A stretch of DNA of 64,000 nt, taken from Vreelandella azerica. GTDB taxonomy: Bacteria; Pseudomonadota; Gammaproteobacteria; Pseudomonadales; Halomonadaceae. A model generated the notes under the pieces. It ran no database searches, was not told the origin of the DNA, and saw nothing but the letters and a program-made list of their open reading frames with translations. The position numbers and the translations under genes were made by a program. The stretch is from assembly GCF_013112225.1 (NCBI RefSeq), contig NZ_JABFHI010000002.1, positions 434,001 through 498,000 of the forward strand, given 5' to 3'. This document shows, one piece after another, positions 9,013 through 17,213 of the stretch (position 1 is the stretch's first letter; every line of letters begins with the position of its first letter).

Positions 9013-10824
9013 ATGACACAAGAATCCATGACACAACAAAATGCCACTGAAACGGTTCAAGCCTGGCTGAGCCATTTCGATAACGCCCTTAAAAGCGGTG
9101 ATATTGCCCGGGTGACGGCGCTGTTTGCCGATGAATGCTATTGGCGAGATTTTCTGGCGTTTACCTGGAACCTGAAAACCTGCGAAGGCCGGGAGGAAAT
9201 ACACGCCATGCTGAAGGCCACTCTGGCCCATACCCAGCCAACGGACTGGCAGCTGGAAGGTGAGGCCACCCAGAACGAGGCTATCTGCGAAGGCTGGGTA
9301 ACCTTCAAGACAGCCGTGGCCAGCGGGAAGGGGTATCTGCGCTTGAAAGACGGTAAATGCTGGACGTTACTGACTACCATGCAGGCGTTGAATGACTTTC
9401 CTGAGCCGCGCAATCACCAGCGCCCGAAGGGGGCTGAGCATGGCGCCAACAAACAGCGGGAAACCTGGCAGGAAGGGCGTGCCCGCGAAGAAGCCGAGTT
9501 GGGTTATACCCGCCAGCCGTATTGCGTGGTGATTGGCGGCGGCCAAGGCGGTATTGGCCTGGGGGCACGCCTCAAGCAGATGGGTATTCCCACCATCATC
9601 ATCGAACGTAACCCAAGGGCGGGGGATTCCTGGCGCAACCGTTATAAGTCACTGTGTCTGCATGATCCGGTCTGGTACGACCATCTACCGTATATTCCCT
9701 TCCCGGAAAACTGGCCGGTATTTGCGCCCAAGGACAAACTGGGCGACTGGCTGGAAATGTACACTAAAGTCATGGAACTGAATTACTGGAGCTCCACGGA
9801 ATGCCAGGGGGCTCACTACGATGAAGCCGCCGGTGAGTGGGTGGTCAAGGTCAACCGGGATGGCGAGGAGATTACCCTGCGGCCCCAGCAGCTGGTGATG
9901 GCCACGGGTATGTCAGGGATGCCGAATGTGCCGAGTTTTCCAGGGGCGGAAAGCTTTGAAGGCGAGCAGCAGCATTCCAGTCAGCATCCGGGGCCGGATG
10001 CCTACAAGGGCAAGAAATGCGTCATCATCGGTTCGAACAACTCGGCCCACGATATTGCCGCCGCCCTGTGGGAGCACGATGCGGATGTGACCATGGTGCA
10101 GCGTTCATCAACGCATATCGTCAAGTCGGATTCCCTGATGGAGGAAGTGCTGGGGCCGCTATACTCAGAGCAGGCGGTGGAGAATGGCCTGACCCACGAC
10201 AAGGCAGACTTACTGTTTGCTTCGATTCCCTACAAGGTCTTGCCGGACTTCCAGCGCCCGGCCTTTGATGCGGTGCGCAAACGCGATGCTGCGTTTTATC
10301 AAAAGCTCGAAGACGCCGGTTTCCTGCTTGATTTTGGCGATGACGACTCCGGTCTGTTCCTGAAATACCTGCGCCGTGGCTCTGGCTACTATATTGATGT
10401 AGGCGCCTGTGACCTCGTAGCCAGCGGTGATATCAAGCTGCGCAGCGGAGTGGGTATTGAGCGTATCAACCCGCACTCGATCACCTTAAGCGATGGCAGT
10501 GAGCTGGAGGCTGACCTGATTGTCTACGCCACCGGCTATGGCTCGATGAACGGTTGGGCAGCGCGGCTGATTTCCCAGGAAGTGGCGGATAAAGTGGGTA
10601 AATGCTGGGGGCTTGGGTCAGACACCACCAAAGACCCAGGCCCCTGGGAAGGTGAGCTGCGCAATATGTGGAAACCCACCCAGCAGCAAGCGCTATGGTT
10701 CCACGGCGGCAACCTGCACCAGTCGCGCCATTACTCGCATTATCTGGCGCTGCAGCTCAAGGCGCGTATGGAAGGGCTTGAAACACCTGTCTACGGGCTT
10801 CAGCCTGTTCATCACACTGCGTAA
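9013..10824 (+). CDS. Flavin-containing monooxygenase-like protein with N-terminal NTF2/SnoaL-like domain
   Basis: A 603-residue protein. Residues about 10-130 form a SnoaL/NTF2-like domain (alpha+beta barrel type). Residues from about 168 form a class B flavoprotein monooxygenase. The FAD-binding motif is 'VVIGGGQGGIGLGARL' (GGGQGG at 175-180) and the NADPH-binding motif is 'CVIIGSNNSAHDIAAAL' (GSNNSA at 340-345). The conserved 'YATGY' strand lies near the end. Such YUCCA/CzcO-like enzymes oxygenate small carbonyl or heteroatom substrates. It is 19 bases upstream of a butanediol-type dehydrogenase and downstream of a sigma-54 promoter controlled, I infer, by the divergent AcoR-like protein. 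That suggests catabolism of an alcohol or ketone (dehydrogenation, then Baeyer-Villiger-type oxygenation). The substrate is unknown. GGAG precedes the ATG at 9013; a second ATG six codons on is also possible. Confidence 0.85.
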   Translation: MTQESMTQQNATETVQAWLSHFDNALKSGDIARVTALFADECYWRDFLAFTWNLKTCEGREEIHAMLKATLAHTQPTDWQLEGEATQNEAICEGWVTFKTAVASGKGYLRLKDGKCWTLLTTMQALNDFPEPRNHQRPKGAEHGANKQRETWQEGRAREEAELGYTRQPYCVVIGGGQGGIGLGARLKQMGIPTIIIERNPRAGDSWRNRYKSLCLHDPVWYDHLPYIPFPENWPVFAPKDKLGDWLEMYTKVMELNYWSSTECQGAHYDEAAGEWVVKVNRDGEEITLRPQQLVMATGMSGMPNVPSFPGAESFEGEQQHSSQHPGPDAYKGKKCVIIGSNNSAHDIAAALWEHDADVTMVQRSSTHIVKSDSLMEEVLGPLYSEQAVENGLTHDKADLLFASIPYKVLPDFQRPAFDAVRKRDAAFYQKLEDAGFLLDFGDDDSGLFLKYLRRGSGYYIDVGACDLVASGDIKLRSGVGIERINPHSITLSDGSELEADLIVYATGYGSMNGWAARLISQEVADKVGKCWGLGSDTTKDPGPWEGELRNMWKPTQQQALWFHGGNLHQSRHYSHYLALQLKARMEGLETPVYGLQPVHHTA

Positions 10825-10843
10825 AACATAAGGAGCCTTACTT

Positions 10844-11908
10844 ATGAGCACATCCAGCATGCAGGCAGCCGTCTGGTACGCTGCCAAAGACCTTCGCGTT
10901 GAACAGGCGGAGGTGCCAAGCATCCGCGACCCCCATGAGGTCAAGGTCAAGGTGGCCGCCTGCGGTATCTGTGGCAGCGACCTGCACGAGTACGCCGCCG
11001 GGCCAATCTTTATCCCGGTGGATGCGCCGCACCCGATCAGCGGTGACAAGGCGCCGATCATCATGGGCCATGAGTTTGCCGGTGAAGTCGTGGAAGTTGG
11101 CGACAAGGTCACCCGGGTCAAGGTCGGCGACCGGGTGGCGATTGAGCCGATTCTTTCCCCCAACCAGGATGGCGCCTACCTGATGGAGCGCTATAACCTG
11201 TCGCCGCAGTTGGGCTTTCACGGGCTGTCCGGCGGGGGCGGCGGTTTTTCCGAGTTCACCGTGATGGGCGAGCATATGGTGCATGTGCTGCCGGATGACC
11301 TCAGCTTTGAACAGGGGGCTCTGGTCGAGCCAGCTGCGGTGGGGCTGCACGCGGTACGCCAGAGCAGTCTGAAAGCGGGTGATACGGCCGCTGTTTTTGG
11401 TGCCGGGCCGATTGGCCTGATGACTATCGAAGCACTGAAGGCAGCAGGGGCCGCGCAGATCTACGCAGTGGAAATTTCGTCTGCGCGCAAAGCCAAGGCT
11501 GAATCGCTGGGCGCTGTGGTCATCGACCCCGAGCAGGAAGATGCCGTTGCCAAACTGCAGACGCTCAGCGATGGCGGCGTCGATGTGGCGTTCGAGGTCA
11601 CCGGCATTCCGGCGGTACTCAATCAGGCGCTACACAGCACCCATGCGGGAGGTGAAACCGTGGTGGTGAGTATCTGGGAAGGTGAGGCCAGTTTTCAGCC
11701 CAATGATCTGGTCATTCAGGAGCGCACCATGAAGGGGATTATTGCCTATCGGCATATCTACCCGGCGGTGATGGCGCTGATGCAGAAAGGTTATTTTCGC
11801 GCGGAAGATATGGTTACCCAGCGTATACCCCTTGAGGCAGTGGTTGAGCAGGGGTTTGAGGCGCTGCTGAACGATAAATCCCAGGTCAAGATTATCGTTT
11901 CGCCCTGA
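10844..11908 (+). CDS. Zinc-type medium-chain dehydrogenase, (R,R)-butanediol dehydrogenase-like
   Basis: A 354-residue medium-chain dehydrogenase/reductase. The catalytic zinc site is visible: 'ACGICGSDLHEY' with Cys40, then 'GHEFAGEVVEVGD', with 'ALVEPAAVGLHA' following. The Rossmann motif is 'AAVFGAGPIGLMTIEALKAAG'. The long loop and 'NLSPQLGFHGLSGGGGGFSEF' are characteristic of 2,3-butanediol dehydrogenases. However, the four cysteines of the structural zinc lobe are absent: the segment reads 'SPNQDGAYLMERYNL' where family members have a CG-C-C-NLC pattern. Expected reaction is NAD-dependent oxidation of a vicinal diol or secondary alcohol, such as butanediol to acetoin. The gene follows the monooxygenase by 19 bases with a strong AAGGAG site and ends at a terminator, completing a two-gene operon. 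Confidence 0.88.
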   Translation: MSTSSMQAAVWYAAKDLRVEQAEVPSIRDPHEVKVKVAACGICGSDLHEYAAGPIFIPVDAPHPISGDKAPIIMGHEFAGEVVEVGDKVTRVKVGDRVAIEPILSPNQDGAYLMERYNLSPQLGFHGLSGGGGGFSEFTVMGEHMVHVLPDDLSFEQGALVEPAAVGLHAVRQSSLKAGDTAAVFGAGPIGLMTIEALKAAGAAQIYAVEISSARKAKAESLGAVVIDPEQEDAVAKLQTLSDGGVDVAFEVTGIPAVLNQALHSTHAGGETVVVSIWEGEASFQPNDLVIQERTMKGIIAYRHIYPAVMALMQKGYFRAEDMVTQRIPLEAVVEQGFEALLNDKSQVKIIVSP

Positions 11909-11937
11909 ATCAGTTTCCCTGTGATTGTCATCTTGTC

Positions 11938-11962
11938 AAAGGCCATCGAAAGATGGCCTTTT
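11938..11962 (+). terminator. Rho-independent terminator after the dehydrogenase gene
   Basis: Perfect seven-base stem GGCCATC / GATGGCC with a GAAA tetraloop, flanked by AAA and TTTT. It lies 30 bases beyond the stop codon. Confidence 0.9.
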
Positions 11963-12142
11963 CTGTCGTTATAGAGGCTATTCTGAACGAGTCCGAGTTA
12001 ACAAAAATTCATCTTTTTATGTGCTCTGTGATAAAGTCGGTCAAGACTTTTGTTGATGGCAGAGCCTCTTTTATTAAAGTGAGTGTTATCAACTGAATAA
12101 CGCTGCAACAGATGCATGATAGCATCCATCAGGAGGTGGTAA

Positions 12143-12883
12143 ATGGCCAATTGTGCGAGAGTCAACGGGCACTGTAAGCGTTGCGAAGATGAGCTACCCT
12201 TCAGTTTTTCGATGGCGTTTCAGCCGATTGTTGATGTCGCTAATCAAAAGATTCATGCCCATGAAGCCCTGGTGCGTGGTTTGAACAATGAGTCAGCCTT
12301 TTCCATTCTCAACCAGGTGACTGACAAGCTGCTTTACCGCTTTGATCAGTCCTGTCGCGTCAAGGCAATTGAACTGGCAAGCCAGCTTGGCATGCAAAAG
12401 CCGCTCTCGATCAACTTCCTGCCCAATGCTGTCTACGAGCCCGAAGCCTGTATCCAGGCCACTTTGGAAGTGTCGAAACGGGTAGGCTGGCCAATGGATC
12501 AGCTGATTTTCGAAATTACCGAAACGGAAAAAGTCCGTGACCGTCAGCATATCAAGGATATTGTGGATGCCTATAAATCCATGGGCTTTTCCGTCGCGCT
12601 GGATGACTTCGGAACCGGCTTCGCCAATCTGGATCTGCTCACCACCTTGCTGCCCGACAAGCTGAAGATTGACCGCCAACTGGTAATGAACTGCGATCAC
12701 GATATTCGTCGTCAGGCCATGCTTAAAGCGCTGATTACCATGGCGGAAAACCTGGATACGACGCTGATAGCAGAAGGCGTAGAAACAGTCGAAGAATCAC
12801 GTTGGTTGCTGCAGGCGGGTATCAATCTGCAACAAGGTTTCTTTTTGCCCGCCCAGCGTTTGAAAAAGTCGTTACTGATGTAA
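12143..12883 (+). CDS. Stand-alone EAL-domain c-di-GMP phosphodiesterase
   Basis: A 246-residue protein made almost wholly of an EAL domain, which hydrolyses cyclic di-GMP to pGpG. Catalytic signatures are intact: EALVR at 41-45, the 'ITETEK' segment, DDFGTG at 154-159, KIDR at 175-178, 'AEGVET' and a final 'QGFFLP'. No membrane segment is present, so it should be cytosolic. The first 15 residues hold three cysteines (positions 4, 11 and 14, C-X6-C-X2-C), a possible metal or redox site; this is only suggestive. The start is set by AGGAGGT five bases before ATG 12143. It converges tail-to-tail with a REC-PAS-GGDEF gene, so synthesis and breakdown of the same messenger are encoded side by side. 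Confidence 0.93.
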   Translation: MANCARVNGHCKRCEDELPFSFSMAFQPIVDVANQKIHAHEALVRGLNNESAFSILNQVTDKLLYRFDQSCRVKAIELASQLGMQKPLSINFLPNAVYEPEACIQATLEVSKRVGWPMDQLIFEITETEKVRDRQHIKDIVDAYKSMGFSVALDDFGTGFANLDLLTTLLPDKLKIDRQLVMNCDHDIRRQAMLKALITMAENLDTTLIAEGVETVEESRWLLQAGINLQQGFFLPAQRLKKSLLM

Positions 12884-12963
12884 CGACTGGGTTAGATAAA
12901 GTCTATGAATCAACAGGTTCTTTGATTGGCACTGGCATATGAATCCTGACAAATTAAGCTGTT

Positions 12964-14286
12964 TTACGTCTGTGTCATATTGAATTGCTGTAAGCACACC
13001 TGATTACGGCCGCCTTGCTTGGCGAGGTAGAGAGCAGCATCAGCCCGTGCCAGGGCACCGTCGGGGCGATTATCGTTAGCAAGCAATCTGTCGGCGCCAA
13101 TGCTAGTGGTAATCTGAACAACGTTTCCTTCGCTCTTTACCTGTAATGCTGAGACGCTGGCAAGAATTTTCTCTGCAACATTAAGGCAGCCTTGCAAATG
13201 GGTATCAGGTAGAAGAATGGCAAATTCTTCTCCGCCCAGGCGGCCGAAAACATCATTTTCGCGCAACTCATTCTGGATAGTGGTGGCAAAAGCCTCGAGG
13301 GCCTCATCGCCCAATGCGTGACCATAGGTGTCGTTGACCTGCTTGAAGTGGTCGATATCCAGCATCAGAATACCTACCGAATAATCGGGACTGCGCTTTA
13401 CCCGGCCATACTCGTGGTTCATGGTGCTCATAAAGCTGCGCCGGTTGAGCAGCCCGGTCAATGGGTCACGCATGGCCAGTGTGCGGAGCCTTTCCTCCAT
13501 GGCCTTGCGCTCTGAAATATCCTGCTGTATACCCACCATCCGTTCAGGGTTGCCGTCAGTATCTCGGCTGACCAGATGGCCAGACGCATACTGCCAGACC
13601 CAGTGCCCTTTCTTGTGTTTCAGGCGAAATTCGCTCTGATAGCGAATTGCAGCATTATCCAGGTGCTGGTTTAAGGCGGCATGAAAGGACGACTGATCAT
13701 CAGGGTGAATCCGCGCTATCCATTCTTCGCCGCTGGCAGGCGTATCTGGGTCTTTGCTGCTGAAGCCCAGGTTATTAAGAAGTCTTTCGCTATTGAAGCA
13801 GATGCCCGTTTTGAGATTCCATTCCCAGACTCCCAGATTGCCTCCTTCAACGGCAGCCGTCATCAACTCTTGTGACTGCTGTAAGCGGCGCTCCAGCTGG
13901 TGGCGCTCAATGGCATAGTGCATGGCGCGCAGCAGATTGTCTGATGCGAGCTGACACTTGATCAGGTAGTCCTGTGCACCAGCCTCCAAGGCTTTGAGCG
14001 AAAACTGCAGATCGTCGTGGCCGGTCAGCACGACGATAGGGGTGCTGCTGGCCATACGCTTGCAGCGTTGCACAGTTTCAAGCCCGCTGGAATCAGGCAG
14101 GTTAAGATCAAGCAGTATGACATCGGCAGGCGTTGAGGCGCTTTGCAGGTATTGGTCAAGCGCTTCAAGACTCTTTACCCACTCCACCTGATGCGCGGTG
14201 CCGCTGAATTTTAGATTGTGACGAATCAGCCCGGCATCTCCGTCTTCGTCTTCTATGAGAATGATGGCAAGCGTTTGCATCTTCAC
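12964..14286 (-). CDS. Response regulator diguanylate cyclase (REC-PAS-GGDEF)
   Basis: A 440-residue cytosolic protein. A receiver domain (residues 1-125) has phospho-acceptor Asp60 in 'VILLDLNLPD' and the conserved Lys110. A PAS/PAC domain follows (about 145-265). The C-terminal GGDEF domain has active-site GGEEF at 351-355 and an inhibitory-site RxxD (342-345) five residues upstream. It is therefore predicted to be an active cyclase with product inhibition. No histidine kinase is encoded nearby, so the phosphodonor is unknown. The upstream gene on the same strand (276 bases away) encodes a periplasmic binding protein; a sensory link is possible but unproven. AAGGAAG precedes the ATG. The gene is convergent with the EAL gene. 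Confidence 0.94.
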   Translation of the reverse strand: MKMQTLAIILIEDEDGDAGLIRHNLKFSGTAHQVEWVKSLEALDQYLQSASTPADVILLDLNLPDSSGLETVQRCKRMASSTPIVVLTGHDDLQFSLKALEAGAQDYLIKCQLASDNLLRAMHYAIERHQLERRLQQSQELMTAAVEGGNLGVWEWNLKTGICFNSERLLNNLGFSSKDPDTPASGEEWIARIHPDDQSSFHAALNQHLDNAAIRYQSEFRLKHKKGHWVWQYASGHLVSRDTDGNPERMVGIQQDISERKAMEERLRTLAMRDPLTGLLNRRSFMSTMNHEYGRVKRSPDYSVGILMLDIDHFKQVNDTYGHALGDEALEAFATTIQNELRENDVFGRLGGEEFAILLPDTHLQGCLNVAEKILASVSALQVKSEGNVVQITTSIGADRLLANDNRPDGALARADAALYLAKQGGRNQVCLQQFNMTQT

Positions 14287-14561
14287 TTCCTTGTACTGAG
14301 GCTAGGGCCTGTTTTCAGGTCATAGAGGCAGAAAATTAAAGCCGTCCTAAGACAAAGCACTTTCATTGTTTTTGGCAGGTGTCAGAAAACAAAATGACAG
14401 TGATGCAGTTATAATGCTGGTCTTATTTTAACACGATGTAACTTTTTGTCATCTTGTGAAAGGCGACATTTTCATCAATAGAATTAGACAATGGTCGTAT
14501 TTTGATTAGAGTAGGGAAAAGGTTCGTCGGTGATGAAAGAAAGTTAGTAAAGTAACCGATC

Positions 14562-15518
14562 TCAAAAGATGGGTTCTACGTCAGTGGCGTTATCAGGCGT
14601 TACCCGTATAAAAGGCACTTCTACCCGTTTGGGCACCGTCTCGCCCTTTAACAGGCGTACAGCCAGCTCGGCACCCTCCTGGCCACCGGTGGGGTAGGTA
14701 AAGCTAAGTGACTGTTGGCCATTGAGCAAGGCGTCACGGGCACTGCGGATATAATCAATACCCACAATAGGTAAGCTGGAAGGATCAATGCCTGCTTGCG
14801 TCAAGGCCATGCGGGCACCTTCTGCCATACTGTCGCTTTGGGCAAAGATGGCATCAAAAGCGGTCTGGTTGGCCAGCACCTCACGCACAGCCCGTATGCT
14901 GTCGGCACGCAGGTAATTGGCCACCTTGGTGATTACCTGAATATCGGGGTAAGCGCCCATGGCCGCCATAAAACCTTGCGTACGCTCAGTAGTAACGCTG
15001 GCGCCTGGCACGCCCTGCAGCATCAGAACGTTACCCGTGCCGTTGATGGCCTCACCCATAAATTCACCGGCCTGCTGGCCAATCAGTTCATTCTGCGCAT
15101 AGACAAAACTGGTATAGCTATCTCCATGTATACCACGCGAAAGCAGTATGACTGGCGTGCCCTGGGCGTGAATGCGGCTGATAATCTTACTTAACACGGC
15201 TTCTGAACGAGGGCTGGTGATCAGCACATCGACGCTGTCGGCCAACTCGCGAATTTGCTGGGCCTGCAGGGCAATACTGCCTTCGCCATCAGTAACGATA
15301 AACTCTATGTTCGGGTAGTCGGCCAGTCCACGTTCCACGTCTTTCACCTGCATCAAGCGCCAGTCATTGGCCAGAGTGTCCTGGGCAAAACCGACCCGGC
15401 CAGCCACTGCGTTTACATCACCATTACCCGCCAGGTTAGCGGCGGGCTGGGCATGCGCAAGCACTGCCCAACACAGCACTAAGGGGGACACAAACAGCGT
15501 GAGAATATAAGGAAACAT
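14562..15518 (-). CDS. Orphan periplasmic sugar-binding-type protein (type 1 PBP, RbsB-like)
   Basis: A 318-residue exported protein with a signal peptide ('MFPYILTLFVSPLVLCWAVL', cleavage near AHAQ). Its fold is that of the type 1 periplasmic binding proteins of ribose/galactose importers and of LuxP. Visible are the 'VDVLITSPRSEAVL', 'GTPVILLSRG', 'GNVLMLQGVPGASVTTER' and 'FDAIFAQSDSMAEGARMAL' strands. No ATPase or permease gene accompanies it, so it may serve a receptor or a transporter encoded elsewhere. The next gene downstream on the same strand is the REC-PAS-GGDEF regulator, which makes a ligand-sensing role worth testing. The ligand cannot be read from sequence. Confidence 0.85.
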   Translation of the reverse strand: MFPYILTLFVSPLVLCWAVLAHAQPAANLAGNGDVNAVAGRVGFAQDTLANDWRLMQVKDVERGLADYPNIEFIVTDGEGSIALQAQQIRELADSVDVLITSPRSEAVLSKIISRIHAQGTPVILLSRGIHGDSYTSFVYAQNELIGQQAGEFMGEAINGTGNVLMLQGVPGASVTTERTQGFMAAMGAYPDIQVITKVANYLRADSIRAVREVLANQTAFDAIFAQSDSMAEGARMALTQAGIDPSSLPIVGIDYIRSARDALLNGQQSLSFTYPTGGQEGAELAVRLLKGETVPKRVEVPFIRVTPDNATDVEPIF

Positions 15519-15822
15519 AGCTGGCCTTTAGAGTTGGGAGTAATCGGCTATGGGCGCCGCAACCTTGCTGTCATGGTTAATACCGGGGTTATAAACTAAC
15601 GGCAGAAGCTGAATTTGTTAACATTGAGTTTACGCTTTTGGTGCCGGTTATCCGTGTCTTTGAAAATTGCTTGTACAAACGCAGGATCACGCACATGATA
15701 AAATCCATGTTTTTCTGGAGTCGCTCAGGATTCTCTGGCACGTTATACACAGTGTATGCCCTGCCTTTATAAGCCTTTCTTGATGGCCCAGCGGCCATGA
15801 ATTCTGTTTAACAGGAGTTGAT
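15519..15822. other. Divergent intergenic region between the binding protein and the LldD-like gene
   Basis: About 300 bases that must hold two outward promoters. A 69-codon frame on the minus strand (15589-15798) has no ribosome site and no recognisable similarity and is not accepted. An AGGAG ribosome site for the LldD-like gene lies at its right end. No palindrome or convincing promoter pair was seen. Confidence 0.5.
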
Positions 15823-16992
15823 ATGCCGGTTTATACCAATATCGAAGATTTGCGCCGCCATTACGTGCGTCGTACCCCCAAGATGTTCTACGACTACGCG
15901 GAATCCGGCAGTTGGACAGAGCAGACCTTTCGTGAAAATACCAGCGATTTCCAGCATATCCATCTCAAACAGCGGGTTGCGGTGGATATGGCGGGGCGTT
16001 CCACCAAAAGCCAGATGATTGGCGAGGATGTGGCCATGCCGGTGGCACTTGCGCCGGTAGGCTTGACCGGCATGCAGTCCGCCGACGGTGAGATCAAGGC
16101 CGCACGGGCCGCGGAAAAGTTTGGCGTGCCGTTCACGCTCTCCACGATGTCGATCTGTTCCATTGAAGATGTCGCTGAACACACCACCAAGCCGTTCTGG
16201 TTTCAGGTCTATACGCTTAAAGACGACGACTTCATGCGCCGCCTGATCGAGCGTGCCAAGGCGGCCAAGTGTTCGGCGATTGTGGTAACGGTCGATCTGC
16301 AGCTGCTCGGCCAGCGCCACAAAGATATCAAGAACGGGCTTTCTGCACCGCCCAAGCTGACGGTTCGCTCGATTGCCAACATGGCCACCAAGGTGCCCTG
16401 GGGGCTGGAAATGCTGCAAACCAAGCGCCGCTCATTTGGCAACATTGTCGGGCATGCCAAGGGTGTTACCGACCCTTCCTCGCTGTCGACCTGGACAGCG
16501 GAAGCCTTTGATGTCTCGCTGGACTGGAAGCGCATTGCCCAGTTCAAGGAATGGTGGGGCGGCAAGCTGATCGTCAAGGGTATCATGGACCCCATTGATG
16601 CCAAGCGGGCGGTTGAAATTGGTGCTGATGCCATCATCGTTTCCAACCACGGCGGCCGTCAGCTGGATGGCGCCGTCAGCTCGATCCGCATGTTGCCCGC
16701 CATTATGGACGCAGTCGGTGACGATATCGAGGTGCATCTCGACTCCGGTATCCGCTCTGGCCAGGATGTGCTCAAGGCATTGGCCCTGGGCGCCAAGTCG
16801 ACCTACATTGGCCGGGCCTTCACCTATGGCCTGGGGGCTGCCGGTGAAGCAGGCGTGACCAAGGCGCTAGAAATCATCCATAAAGAGTTGGATACCACCA
16901 TGGGACTATGCGGCGAAACCGATGTGAAGAATCTTGGTGAGCACAACCTCTACGTTCCCCAAGGCTTTGGTGACCCGACCGTCAAGCTGTAG
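15823..16992 (+). CDS. lldD: FMN-dependent alpha-hydroxy-acid dehydrogenase, probably L-lactate dehydrogenase LldD
   Basis: A 389-residue member of the LldD/glycolate oxidase/mandelate dehydrogenase family, which oxidises L-2-hydroxy acids to 2-oxo acids using FMN and passes electrons to quinones. The TIM-barrel signature 'SNHGGRQLDGAVSSI' contains the catalytic histidine and the substrate-binding arginine. The FMN phosphate loop 'HLDSGIRSGQDVLKALALGA' is intact, as are 'MPVALAPVGLTG' and 'FQVYTLKD'. L-lactate is the commonest substrate in this subgroup, but mandelate or other hydroxy acids are possible. It stands alone, without lldP or lldR, with a strong AGGAG site at ATG 15823, and is followed by a terminator. 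Confidence 0.85.
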   Translation: MPVYTNIEDLRRHYVRRTPKMFYDYAESGSWTEQTFRENTSDFQHIHLKQRVAVDMAGRSTKSQMIGEDVAMPVALAPVGLTGMQSADGEIKAARAAEKFGVPFTLSTMSICSIEDVAEHTTKPFWFQVYTLKDDDFMRRLIERAKAAKCSAIVVTVDLQLLGQRHKDIKNGLSAPPKLTVRSIANMATKVPWGLEMLQTKRRSFGNIVGHAKGVTDPSSLSTWTAEAFDVSLDWKRIAQFKEWWGGKLIVKGIMDPIDAKRAVEIGADAIIVSNHGGRQLDGAVSSIRMLPAIMDAVGDDIEVHLDSGIRSGQDVLKALALGAKSTYIGRAFTYGLGAAGEAGVTKALEIIHKELDTTMGLCGETDVKNLGEHNLYVPQGFGDPTVKL

Positions 16993-17006
16993 ATGACCAT
17001 TGCATG

Positions 17007-17036
17007 AAAGGGCTACCGATATGGCAGCCCTTTTTG
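17007..17036 (+). terminator. Rho-independent terminator after the LldD-like gene
   Basis: Stem GGGCTACC / GGCAGCCC (one A-C mismatch) with a GATAT loop, followed by TTTTT. It lies about 20 bases after the stop codon. Confidence 0.8.
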
Positions 17037-17213
17037 TATTGGCTCTTTTTCAAGTTCATGCTCTGACGTGGAGCCTGTGTCCTTGTCTTGCCTGAACACG
17101 GCCTGGACAGAGCCTCTCAAGAAAATCTTAATTTTTTTGAAATAATTAGTACCCAGAACTGAAACTAATCAAAGTTAATGTTGCAGCCTCATCCACTTGT
17201 TGAGGCTATCCCG

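Noticed and set aside
15589-15798. A 69-codon frame on the minus strand
   Set aside because: No ribosome site, no family resemblance, and it fills a divergent promoter region.
17140-17180. Pho or Zur box before the phosphatase gene
   Set aside because: Only a short ATTAGT/ACTAAT dyad is present. It matches neither consensus.
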